From positions 429,152-478,143 of the forward strand of contig NMRA01000277.1 of the NCBI GenBank assembly GCA_002633005.1: a DNA stretch of 48,992 nt, read 5' to 3'. The stretch comes from Phoronis australis (taxonomy: Eukaryota > Phoronida > Phoronidae). This document shows positions 32,072 through 42,718 of the stretch, piece by piece. Made by a program: the position numbers and the translations under genes. Positions within the stretch are counted from its first letter, which is position 1. Every line of letters begins with the position of its first letter. The notes beneath the pieces were generated by a model. It saw only the letters and a program-made list of their open reading frames with translations. It was not told where the DNA came from and made no database searches.

Positions 32072-33389
32072 GTATATTTTGGTTGATTCGTTAGCGGGCA
32101 CTCTTTACGTTCACAAACTTGGAAGAAAGGGTGATTTTCGTCGTGTCGCTAAATTATAAACAGCTCGTAATCTTCAGCCATGTTTGTAATAACCGTATTT
32201 TATTTTCAGTTTTAAAAGCTGTTTTTAAAAAGTGGGCTGATTTTTCACAGAAATCTCAGTACACATGGCGGCAGTTAAGTGGGGTTCACATAATGGAAGA
32301 ATCTGCAGTCACTAACTGTGGTGGCCATTTTAGGTAGCGACGCATCACCCAAAACATTATATTAAAGTTGATAAAATTTGAACATATTTATAGTCGACTG
32401 CCGCGAAAAGTACAGTACGTGCACGTCCTAGACTGGCTAATTCGCTGTCCATAATTTAATCAACTTCGATATAATCAAGAAATATCATCGCCGTGTAGAG
32501 TAATTTATACATGTATTCCACGAATTCTGTCTGCAGATTTAGACGCATACATGTACACATGCGTTCACGTCGAGAGATCCCTACTCGGCTAGAGCACGAT
32601 ATAGCCATGAAAGTTCTTGAAGTCGAAACTATGCCTGTTATCATAAACAAATATTGTACCAAACCGAAACAAGGAAATAGAGTGTAATGACAGACAGTAA
32701 TTACGCACTACATGATTATTTCCTGTGTGCTTCGCTAGGTTGAATGACTGTTTTGCTGCAAGTCCAACTAGCTTGACTACAGGTGTACATTTCAAGATAG
32801 GCGTACATGTACACTCGGTCCCAGCAACATATTCTGATGCAACCTCATCTGTGGCTCCCTCTCGGTTCTAGCCCACCGTGTCAATATTTTGAGAATGTAC
32901 ATGTACACGTAGTGAGTGATATGTCAGTGTGACTGATAGGATTCCGTTATTACAGTTAAGCTACATGTACATGTACGAGATCAACTGTGTAAGGTTTTTC
33001 GCTGCATGCAAGCTATCAGTGTGTGTAAAACGTAATCAGTTGCTCGTGTGTGTCTCTGCATATATGGATGTTCATGTCAATGTGAGTAACCCTTGAAAAT
33101 GCCAATAGTTCGCCAAATTCAGAGCTTCGTAACTCAAGTGGTTAATTGGAAACTAGTGTCACTTTCGTATACTTTGACTTGTGCGCTGGCTCCATAACAA
33201 TCTTAAGAATCAATTAATTGTATTGTTGCGTTGATAATGTATTTACGTGATAGCTATTAGTTTGCATAGGCGCCACGTGTTGGTCATATCACCTGACCGA
33301 TAATTTAAGTCTGAAAAGACCCCGGTTGGACAGAGAACTCTGTGACCAGCATGTGGCGTTTATGGTGACTTAAAGGCGAAATCAACCTT
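32072..33389 (+). other. Intron 4 (left part) of the solenoid gene
   Basis: No exon seen. Many copies of ACATGTA (for example 32515, 32553, 32802-32812, 32897-32903, 32963-32975), among the densest in the window. Confidence 0.5.
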
Positions 33390-33638
33390 TTTTCATGTCA
33401 TTTTTAGCAATAATAGGATTCGTTGATTATCCCAGAAATATTTTTCACTTATTTACAGATTTTCGTAAATTAATTAATTCTTTGTCGTCTACTCCGGAAG
33501 TGACGTTTTGGGAGGCAAGAATTTCGCGCCAATTTCTTTTCATACAGTCTGATTGTGAGAGCAGTCGAGTCAGTCATTGTTCTACCTCGGTTGTGATAAG
33601 TTCGAAGGTCGTTTGCTTTTGTTTACGAATCAGTCAAC

Positions 33639-33749
33639 ATGACACGCTGTTGCTGCCTACCGAGATGTACTCTTCATCGTTTCAAGTACAGAGGAAGAAC
33701 TGTCCCACTTGCCCGAGTGTCCCGCGACACACTCCCGATGATGACTTGA
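33639..33749 (+). pseudogene. THAP-domain start, left copy (truncated)
   Basis: ATG at 33639 gives MTRCCCLPRCTLHRFKYRGR, the C-x4-C start of a THAP finger, then leaves the family pattern and stops after 36 codons. No Trp or C-x2-H follows. Confidence 0.6.
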
Positions 33750-33762
33750 GTACCCAAACTGC

Positions 33763-34405
33763 TTACATCCCGCCGTGCGACTCCCTCGTCACACATGTGG
33801 CACCTTCTAAATAGCTCCAATACAAGTCCACAATAAACCTATCAAACTTAGGTTCACCGATCTGTTCACTGGGTGTCAAACTTGGCTTGTATTCACTCCC
33901 ACTACTCAACATTGCTGCAGGGCTGCTTACAGGCTCTGTCCTAGAGACAACAGCACACGGGGAATCACAGCTAGTTCCTGGAATTGCAGGCAATGGGGGT
34001 ACGTTCGGAGGCATGGGTGACAGTAGATAAAGTGCCTCCAGTCACTGTTTATAGTGGCTACAGCTCGCGAGGCTTCTCGCTTCAAAAACGCACTTCTCGG
34101 GGTTGGCGATGGGGCACTGCCGGGAATCAACAGCGACGGTATGGAACCCTTCTTCAGGCGTTGTTTCGCAGGGACCTTCATCAATTCAGCGTACATACAT
34201 GTATCTCTGTCGTAATCTGACGGCTGAAAATGCTTGACACTGCTTTGTACGGTGCATGAACGGGTAGCGCTGCGTTCTTCACACGAACGAGCTAGCCAAG
34301 TACGGCCAAGCGTGTCATCCTTCGGAAAGCGATGCAAGGTACCCAAAGCGTGTGTGAGACGATAATGAGTACTGTACATCCTGGTACGCAGCAACAGCGT
34401 GGCAT
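33763..34405 (-). pseudogene. THAP-domain protein, right copy (frameshifted)
   Basis: On the minus strand from ATG at 34405: MPRCCCVPGCT, then in another frame LGTLHRFPKDDTLGRTWLA, then VKHFQPSDYDRD, in the order C-x4-C, hRFP, Trp, HF of the THAP finger. Next is QRLKKGSIPSLLI, the 'rLK..avPslf' linker typical after THAP fingers. A further frame has FDRFIVDLYWSYLEG near 33800. At least two frame changes separate these parts, so it is either a multi-exon gene with very short introns or, more likely, a decayed copy. Confidence 0.65.
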
Positions 34406-34655
34406 GTTGACTGACTCGTAAACAAAAGCAAACGACGACCGAACTTATAACATCCGAGGTAGAACAATGACTGACTTGACAGCTCTCACCGTCTGACTGT
34501 ATGAAAAAAATTGGCGCGAAATTCTTGTCTCCCAAAACGTCACTTCCGGAGTGGAGGACGAGAAATTAATTAAATTATGAAAAGCTGTAATTAAATGAAA
34601 AATATGTCTGGGATAATCAACAGTATACATGAAAACGTAAATGAAATGAAAACGG

Positions 34656-35013
34656 AAAGATGAGTTAAAAGCTGTAACGACATTTTTGAGAGTTCTTTCG
34701 TAATAAAGACCTTTAATATATCGAGCAATTAAATTTCGTTATGTCATTGATATCTTGCTATGAATATGTCTTCTTTCTTACATGTTAGTAGAGATGATTA
34801 CGTGGTACACTCAACGGCACGGTGGTTTAACTTTGAATTTTGTATGCTTTATAAGATAATGTAATTTCCCATAGATAAATCTGATAGTTTGAGCTTATTT
34901 GGCTAAATCCGACGGGATGTCAACAAATATCTTCAAAATAGCGGCAGCAATGACAACTGTACATATAAATGAATCAACAGTTTCAAACCTGTTTCATATC
35001 TATACCGTATTAG
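34656..35013 (+). other. Intron 4 (right part) of the solenoid gene
   Basis: AT-rich, ends atctataccgtattag. Nothing else seen. Confidence 0.5.
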
Positions 35014-35206
35014 GACTGGCAGACCACGCACAATCAATAAGACAAGACGTTTCATATACCACCACGAGCCCATCATCAGAGACAACCTCGATTTGGTCAT
35101 AAAGTTCTTAGCGCAGCAAGTCAAGGTCAAATGTTTGTCGACACAAGTGGACGCCCTGTGTACACTTGGAGAATTATTGCAGACAAAAATACGACTTCGT
35201 GATATT
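35014..35206 (+). CDS. Solenoid gene, exon 5 (first helical repeats)
   Basis: One leading base plus 64 codons, ending in phase 0 at gatatt|gtgagt. Encodes INKTRRFIYHHEPIIRDNLD then VIKFLAQQVKVKCLSTQVDA and LCTLGELLQTKIRLRDI. The regular leucine/isoleucine spacing and paired amphipathic helices look like HEAT or ARM repeats. Confidence 0.8.
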
Positions 35207-35586
35207 GTGAGTTTTTGGTTCACAGTCAGGTTCCATTTGTGAAAACCGATTTTGATTTAGTAAAGGGATTCGGTGGGTTGAATTGAGCAATGCATCGTCA
35301 ATGACTTTGCTTGTTATTTCTCATGCACAAAACTAGCCAGGAAATCCGTAAGAAGGAGAGTCGGGCGGTGAGGTTGAAAATGCTGGCGGTCGAAATGCCT
35401 GTGACGAACAAAGAGCAGTGAGGACTAGTTATCATTTGATAAGGCCGCAAGAAGGCCAAACGAACCAAATACCAAATATCTTTAGTTTTTCATTTGATGC
35501 GCATGTGCACCAATGTCTTTGTCGTCGTACCTATTGAGAGTGACTTCACCGACGACTACATCGCACTCAAGATTACTTCTTTTCAG

Positions 35587-35741
35587 CATCTCAGGAAGAT
35601 TTGTCTGAGACTGGTTGAGCGTGCAGTCAGCCAGCACGCGGAGGTCAAAGCAGAGAGCAGCGGCGCCTTGGCAGTGTTGACGTCTGTGGTCGAGCCGTGT
35701 ATTATGGTTGAGCTTCTCGTGAACACTGGCAGGCAGTACAT
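35587..35741 (+). CDS. Solenoid gene, exon 6
   Basis: Phase-0 start after ttacttcttttcag. Encodes HLRKICLRLVERAVSQHAEV then KAESSGALAVLTSVVEPCIM and VELLVNTGRQY, with two bases left before gtatgt. Helical-repeat character continues (KAESSGALAVL resembles the second helix of an ARM repeat). Confidence 0.8.
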
Positions 35742-35924
35742 GTATGTTTCCCTGTTCAGGCGCAATCCATTTTCCTTCATTCATTTGACTAATAGAACTA
35801 TTTTGCTTTGACTAGGATGCTTACACTGTAACTTACATGTACAGTAATATATTGTGCTTCATTAACATGAATTCTTGCTCTTAAAGTCTCGACTAATTCT
35901 GTAAGATGGTTCCATTCTCTGCAG

Positions 35925-35958
35925 GCAAACATTTCTCACGGGAAATGGATCCACATTC
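35925..35958 (+). CDS. Solenoid gene, candidate microexon 7a (34 nt)
   Basis: cattctctgcag | 34 bases | gtaagt: both splice sites are strong. After exon 6 it reads QTFLTGNGSTF in frame. Alone it would shift frame into exon 8; together with 7b it adds exactly 24 codons. Confidence 0.45.
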
Positions 35959-36025
35959 GTAAGTTATGGCAAAACGCCAGCTTTCAGAGACTAAGGTCTC
36001 TTCATACGTCCAAATTTTGTCTCAG

Positions 36026-36063
36026 AACATGCAACTTGGAGATGCATTACCGAAAAGTGCCAC
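36026..36063 (+). CDS. Solenoid gene, candidate microexon 7b (38 nt)
   Basis: ccaaattttgtctcag | 38 bases | gtgacc. Reads NMQLGDALPKSA in phase 0 after 7a and leaves two bases that suit exon 8. The donor is only moderate. Confidence 0.4.
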
Positions 36064-36213
36064 GTGACCATCGTGTCTGGTAATGACGTCACGGGAAAGT
36101 CGAGAATGTTCAGCCAGAGAGCATATTGTCAGAAAGGTTCAAGCGTCCAACTTCCCTACTCATCATTTTATTACGTTCTTAACCAAGTTCTCATTCTTTT
36201 AACGATGGAATAC

Positions 36214-36468
36214 ATGCGCTCACCCAGCCAAAAAATTGGGGGGGCTCTAATTTTTGAGAATGTGAACCATTTACTAAAAAATAAAAATATGGGATACGTT
36301 CAGTGCTATGAATTGTGCATTCTCCGAATTTTGATAGTTCGTGCCTTTTTAGTGGACTTTTGTCTCTTTATCTACCTTTTCAGACTTTTTGTTTCTCTGA
36401 GGCGGACCTTTTTGCCCACTTCGCCAAATGGGGGGCTCGTTCGAGCCCCACCCCCTCGGGTGCGCGCA
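36214..36468 (+). mobile_element. 'TGCGCGCACCC' TIR element, complete copy
   Basis: ATGCGCTCACCC at the left and GGGTGCGCGCA at the right, flanked by TGGAATA on both sides (36206-36212 and 36469-36475), a 7- or 8-bp target duplication. About 255 bases, no coding capacity, in an intron of the solenoid gene. Confidence 0.75.
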
Positions 36469-36534
36469 TGGAATATAGGCGACTTTGTTTGTCTAGAAGT
36501 TATGTATATGTCTTCCATCTCACAGACGCCGCAG

Positions 36535-36681
36535 GCCAAAAGCTATGTGTGAGCTGTCTCGTATCATGGAGCGAATTATCATTCAAATAAGACCAAGTAT
36601 CCTCTTCAAGCAGCCCCGACTCACGTACCTCACGCTGAGAACATTGGTGACTTTTTTGGAAGATGGCCCGGAGGACACCAG
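36535..36681 (+). CDS. Solenoid gene, exon 8
   Basis: Encodes PKAMCELSRIMERIIIQIRP then SILFKQPRLTYLTLRTLVTF and LEDGPEDT, ending ccag|gtacta. Two acceptors nine bases apart (36526 after tctcacag and 36535 after gccgcag) are both in frame, so a three-residue difference (RRR included or not) is possible. Confidence 0.75.
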
Positions 36682-36838
36682 GTACTATACACGTCACACG
36701 GAAAGTTGCAAACAGCTTTCAGCCGTAAACGATAGCAAACTATGTATTTGATCAACAAACTTCTGAATATTCACCAATTGTTATCAAGTTTGTTCATGGC
36801 CTGCGTTAACTTAACATCGTTGTGGTTTTTCCGTTTAG

Positions 36839-36974
36839 GACTCGCGCTGAGCAGGTACTCAGCTATTTCATGGGCAACCCAGACTTTTTTGAATTGCTTC
36901 GTCGACATCTTGCGGGAAACTTCCGGGACACGTTGTACAGGGCCTGCAAGTCGATACACCTGGCCATTAAGGAG
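36839..36974 (+). CDS. Solenoid gene, exon 9
   Basis: Acceptor tttttccgtttag; the leading G completes Arg. Encodes TRAEQVLSYFMGNPDFFELL then RRHLAGNFRDTLYRACKSIH and LAIKE, more solenoid-like helices. Ends in phase 0 at aaggag|gtgcgt. Confidence 0.8.
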
Positions 36975-37892
36975 GTGCGTACTCACTGAAAATAGGCTAT
37001 GATATGTTTGTTCAGTAACGTATGCTGACAAATCTTGCTTATGGATGTGTACGCAGCACACTTATTGACAAACTTCCTGATAAGGCAAAAAAGCAAAGTT
37101 GAATCTTGTCCCAACCCCGCCAATTCATCATTTTGAGACCTAGTGCTCATCGACTAAAGAACGCTGTCGCGCATCACTTTCAGCCGAGGTAGGGTAATCA
37201 ATCTTTGAAATGTCAAGGTTTGTCAAGCGATGAGTAGAGAAAAAACAAATCCTGCGTCATGTTTCCTCGTCTAGGCGGGTTCCCTTATTAAAAATTTAGC
37301 AACTGGGCGACTAAAGAACACCAACCTCGCCACCAAAACGATTTTCAAAACAAAAAGAATACGAACCTGAACCAACTGTGCTTATATTATTTTCCGAAAT
37401 TGTAGGTAACAAATTTACTTACGTCTGCCGGCGTGTAATGTGAAAGATATCAACGAATATCTCGACCATTAGTTGTGGCATGCACCGTACAGGTATTCAA
37501 GCTGTTCCTCTGCGGTGTTCTTTGGTAATACCATTCCAATGCTGTTCCACACCTTGTGCTATTTGTTGGATAACAAAAAAAATGCAAAAAGTGTAAAATC
37601 ATCCGACCGAAACACAATGACTGGTCCTTACTCTTATAAATACTTGTACATGTACAGCGTCCCGACTTGCAATGCGATGCACGTCCGAGAGTTTTGTAGT
37701 AATAATATATTTATTTTTTCTCTCTTCGTTTGACGAACAATTCTTATTTTTGTAAATGCCCAGGTCTCGATTGGACTTTCAACGAGGCAGTCCTCCATAT
37801 TCAAGGTTATTGCATATTTTTGTTTGGGAATTTTCACCATTATCCAATCGCTAATTATCGAACACAGTATTCTGACGATGCGGTTTCCTTAG
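36975..37892 (+). other. Last intron of the solenoid gene
   Basis: gtgcgt ... gatgcggtttccttag. Nothing else recognised. Confidence 0.6.
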
Positions 37893-38108
37893 GGTAATCC
37901 GATGAGTCTCTACTACGACAAAGACCTCGAACAGCATAAGGAGGGACACCACAAATCGAAATCAACAAGTGACGAAGCGTTTTCGGATTGTGATAAAGAG
38001 TGTCGGAGGTACCGGGTTCACCAGGACAGTTCTTCGACGGGCACGAGCGGATCAAGTGTTGGCGTAGAGAAATCTTTAAGCAAGAGTTTATCTGTTTGGG
38101 AAGCATAG
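37893..38108 (+). CDS. Solenoid gene, terminal exon
   Basis: Phase 0. Encodes GNPMSLYYDKDLEQHKEG, a hydrophilic stretch rich in Ser, Lys, Asp and Glu, and a Ser-rich end (QDSSSTGTSGSSVGVEKSLS) finishing SLSVWEA and TAG at 38106-38108. The tail is probably disordered and could be phosphorylated. Confidence 0.75.
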   Translation, partial: GNPMSLYYDKDLEQHKEGHHKSKSTSDEAFSDCDKECRRYRVHQDSSSTGTSGSSVGVEKSLSKSLSVWEA

Positions 38109-38393
38109 AATACTTTGCAACATACCACTGCAAGAATTTAAAGGTAGAACACAACCATTCGCGCATGCACGAGATCAAACATAGATCTCCGAGTCATTCG
38201 GAGTTATCACTGAATGCGAGCGCTCGAACCGCAACTTTTCACGAGTACGGCGATGACTCGTGGTTGGCGGGGATGCCTTGTTGCTCATATCTTATAAAAT
38301 GCAATTTACGGTTCTGGCGGATGATTTGGTGCTCGTGGGTTTGGTTGTGCGTTACCCTTGAACTTGTCGTTAGCTTCTTCAATTTCTAATAAC

Positions 38394-38399
38394 AATAAA
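38394..38399 (+). terminator. Likely poly(A) signal of the solenoid gene
   Basis: AATAAA in ttctaataacaataaaaacgg, 286 bases after the stop codon and followed by T-rich sequence. Confidence 0.55.
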
Positions 38400-41300
38400 A
38401 ACGGTAAATAACATTTTAGACTACTAGAAATGTTTATGTAGACATTGCTCATTTCTTACAGTATTTTGTGCAGTGTTTTAGCTGCTTTTCATGGTACTGA
38501 TTGGGATATTTTGATATCATTCATATTGTTTTGTCCATATTGTACCATTTATGCAAAGCTATTTATTTTACAAATTTAAATTTGTATGAAACATTTCAAA
38601 ATTGTCTTATTGTATTTTGTTTTAAGTATTCAACCGTTTCTTGTTAGGCTAATAAACTGATACCAAAACAGAATCGAACAGTTAGATAATAAAAAGTAAG
38701 AGAACACGCAAAATTCTCTAAAACTGATGCAATCAACAGAAACAAAAGAAAAGCCCTGAACCATGCTGATTCCATCACTGCGGTAACGTACACTGTACTG
38801 ATTCTGAAACCGTGAGGTCACGGTGTTTATAACTTGTCATGTCGTGAACACATCCACTAGCACAAGAAAATGTAGGAACACCACATTTATCCACCTTCAC
38901 TCTTATCAGGCTTCTATTGTGAGTCAGCATGCGTGAATAATTGGCTGATAAGCCACCTCTAGAACTACTTTTGGCTGAATGGATGACCAGGCCATAAAAT
39001 GATAATTAGCCAAGACCAGTTACTAATGCAACAAAGAATGATGTGGTAGCATCACGTAGCCTTAGTGGAAAGTGGTATACTGTATTGGCTCTAATAAACG
39101 CTTAGAAAAATTCATTTCACGGGGAGGAGACGCTTATTGTAGCCTACGGCAGTTGAAACCCGGTTTCCCAAACGGGTGAAATCGGAAGCTAGAATTCATC
39201 AAATTTACGCTCTGTGACGTATTTGTAGCCTATGACAGTCTTTCTACAAAATTGTGGTGCATTGCCATCAACTTCCGTTGTTAAATTACGATAATTTTTC
39301 AAAAAGTTTTGCTCATCACAGGGCGAAAACTTGCCGACAGATGCGTCGCTGAATCGCGATCGTCAATAGTAAGACTTGAACTCTTGAATAAAAATATAGT
39401 TTCCACTCAACAAATTACCTGAAATCTCCCTTATGTTTTACAATTTTTGAAGTACATGTGGAGTCCAGATTAATTGCGATTAAGTCCAAATCTGCACTAC
39501 ATCGTACCCCACAACACGAGAAAATCTCTGGATGAACACACATGTTGTTGTCACGTGATGTTTGTTTTGAAGTTCATCTGCGTATGAGAGTGAGTGCCAG
39601 AGCGTGCGTGTGTGGGTCATCGACGATAGACTTTTTTGTTACAAAAGGCGGAGGATTATGCAAGAAAATGGCGTTTAGTAGATTGTTTTTTCATTTAAAC
39701 GGCTGCAACGTGTAAGGTGAGTGCTGGTTAACTCACAGGTTTTGTGTGCACAGGCCGACGGTCGTTAGCTCTACCGTGGAGTATTAATAGTGCAAGGCTC
39801 GATCTACATGTTGCGGACGAAGTGAACTACCCGGGCTGTGTGAAATTTCTGGGTCTAACGGAGACACTGACGCAGTGGTCAGTCAGCTTGCTGTATCAAG
39901 ACTATAGTCAAAATCCAAATTCGTTTTATCATGTCCCTGTCAATAATAACGGCATGCTAAAGTTTCTTAATTTTCGTACTTCAGGAACATAACAATCACG
40001 TGTTTTGTACACATGCGCGCACGCCGCAGATCACATCTCGGAAATTGCCGATTTGACGGATGACAATGAATGAGCACAATGAAATTATACAACTTCGTTT
40101 TACAGCTTGTAAGATTCATAATAAACGTATTTTGAAAATTGCAATGCATGTGTTCCAAAATCTAAATAACTTGGGTCCTATATTTTTGTATTCGTGCGCG
40201 CCGATTGAAAGTAATCGTGAGTGTTGCTGTGTTGCAAAATCTCTTATCCTGGGCCGATTTGAAAAATTCAAAGTTGTACTCATATTTGTTTTTGCTCCTC
40301 TTTTCAAATATTACAGTAAAAACTACTTGTAGCTCTCTGCATAAAAAGTACAGTCTGCTAGGTAGATTGTAATCAGCTGATCATATCCGCATGAGCGAAG
40401 CCAATTATCCTCTCTCGTGACTCGATGAATAGAGCAGCTTGGCGGCATCCTTCTGATTGTGAGCCGATCGCGACTCAGCCAAGGTGGATAAATACGGTCT
40501 AGTTCAAATTTCCATACCCCACCGTTTACCTTGTCGAGCGGGGTTAGGACCAATCTTATTTAGTGGGACTGTTCATAGCGTGCTGAAACTTTTTGATTGG
40601 TGTGGATGCTTATACAACTTTCAGTTCATACTGATGGACAACATTCGTTTTATATAAAAACAAACATACAAGCAAGCAGCAGTTAGCTAGTTGCGTTGTT
40701 CATAGACCTACAGCTGTACAGTGTCAGACGTATTTTGTGTAAACGTTGCACATCGTATTAGGACAGTTCCTCATGGCGTTTAAACAATACATGTACGCTA
40801 AATCATGCAGAAGTCAACGAAACGGCTGGAATTTGAATGAACTATGAACATGCAATATTCGTCTGAAATTCTCTGAACAGAAATGCGATTGTCTTCACGC
40901 AGTGTCAATATAAACACACTGAAAGCTACTTCAACAATTGGTTTGTTAGTCTTGGCGATTACGGTCATGCATCTGATGTAGGCCTACATGTAAGTACCTC
41001 AAAAATGAGTCACTGTTTTCCAACTAAAAACAAAATTGAGGATACATGTACCGTATGTCACACAGCACTAGGGATGCCTCGAAAGTCACGTGATACGTCT
41101 GCTGTATCTTAAAATGATAATAATAGGGGATCTTGACACGACGTCATCGTTGATCCCGGGCATGACCTCTTACTGATTTCCAAGAAATGACTCAAAAGCA
41201 AGATGCGTCGGTATGAAGTCTGACGTACAAGTGTGAGTCACCCAGACGGTATATCCTGCAGATTAATATACTGTTCGGTACTTCAGAGTTAAATTAGTAG

Positions 41301-42060
41301 AGTCATCTTCTTAATGATTGTCGAGTCAGCTCACTATAATTCCCGTTGCTCCTAATTATTTTCTTCCTAAATTCCCAGTTTAGATAACAACCAATGCAAT
41401 GCCTTCATTTCACAATTCTTCTCTTGAAACTGAAATTACACAAAAAGAATTGACAGGTCAAGGAAAACGCTATACAATAGTAGACTTACTACATTTCATT
41501 AGTGTGGTAACAAAATATCGCAGACATCATCTAGTGTAAAGAACACGCCAGATAATGAAATCGTTGGATCCGCTTCAAAAAAAACCACAATAAAATCCAG
41601 AGGAAGGCCGATACACAGTAAATTAAAGCCACTTTTGTGGCCACTTCAGACCTACTGATTAGCTCCACTGAGAAAGTAATAATTTGAAGCCGTGGCGTCG
41701 GCAATAGGTTGACCCGTCAAAGCGGATATGACTGGGCCCTTTTACCTGTCCACTATACATGTATCTACCAATGCTATTAAAACCCGTCGAGATTCACTTT
41801 CAAACTTCGCAACAGGAGTCACAGTTTTACACCAGCCTGTGTCAGCACCTGTTCACTGTATCTGTGTGTGTGATAATTTACATTATAGTACTTGGTGGGT
41901 GGTCTTTTCCCACAGTTTCCGTGTAATTTGCTGAAAGCATGCACTGTGTACATGTAGGTCATGCTTGCCCGTTAGTAGCAGACTTTGAAAGGGGTTTTCA
42001 ATTTTCTTTCAAACTTTTGAGGGTTGCGGAGGGTTACAAAAATTATTTTGGTTCAGAGAA
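38400..42060. other. Intergenic, no gene that can be supported
   Basis: A CTGCAACGTGTAAG|GTGAGT donor-like site near 39715, and an open frame after cacag (about 39754-39992; NYPGCVKFLGLTETLTQWSV), might belong to a 5' exon of an unseen gene, but only 38 bases separate them, too short for an intron. Open frames at 40060-40332 look like chance. Confidence 0.35.
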
Positions 42061-42296
42061 CTGGGGCCCGTTCCAACAAAACTGACTTAGCTAAGACAAA
42101 TCTTAAATTTTAGAAAATTTTACGATAAAACTTCAATTTGTCTCGAGACCGTTTCAAGAAAGAGATCTTAAGTTTGAATTAAGTTTTTGATAAAAGTTTT
42201 GTCTTAATTTTAACAATCTTACCGTATGTGGAAGTTTCAAAGCATGGAAGTTAAGACAAAAATGAACTTAAGTCAGTTTCTTGGAACGGGCCCCAG
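42061..42296 (+). mobile_element. MITE 'CTGGGGCCCGTTCCAA', complete copy
   Basis: CTGGGGCCCGTTCCAAcaaa at the left and TTGGAACGGGCCCCAG at the right, with further inverted symmetry (aactgacttag / ttaagtcagtt). 236 bases, no ORF. A truncated copy is at 14125-14254. Confidence 0.8.
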
Positions 42297-42718
42297 GACT
42301 GGAAAGTCGTTTTTAGTATCTGTTAGGCTAAAACCGGGTTTGGTACAGTGCTGCAGTGGTAAAATTTGAGGTAAGTAGGCACCCAAAGCCCACCTTATCA
42401 CCTTGAGCACTGAACGTAACTTAAGGTGCATAGGAGCTACAGGTAAGTTCATGCACCAAACGGTGTTTGGCGGCATCTACGTGCGCCTACGCCCCACTAC
42501 AGCACTGGTTTGGTATCCTTTCAAGCAGGAACAGTGGTAGAGTGAAACCATGACTTCACGGATCACCGCAGTCAAGCGAATTCTTGCACTGAGGGGTTGT
42601 TTTGACAGTAGGTGGACTTAGGAATATCGATCTGGAAACTATCGCGTATGTTGTAGACTTAGTCGTCACTCGTGCAAGAACACGTTCTCAGTACCGAATG
42701 CCCTAGCATCGTCACAGT

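Larger units (their letters stand above)
33390..34655. mobile_element. Inverted-repeat element with two facing THAP gene fragments
   Basis: Arms 33390-33670 and 34374-34655 are inverted copies (about 85 percent by eye): gttgattatcccag, actccggaagtgacgttttg, aagaatttcgcgccaattt, tgacgctgttgctgc-like text. Each arm ends just inside with the start of a THAP gene, pointing into the element. It could be a TIR transposon with a THAP-type transposase, or two copies of a THAP gene 5' end brought together by inversion. I see no clear target duplication. Confidence 0.7.

Noticed and set aside
39715-39992. Donor-acceptor pair suggesting an exon with NYPGCVKFLGL
   Set aside because: The implied intron is only 38 bases and no continuing exon is found; left as unassigned.
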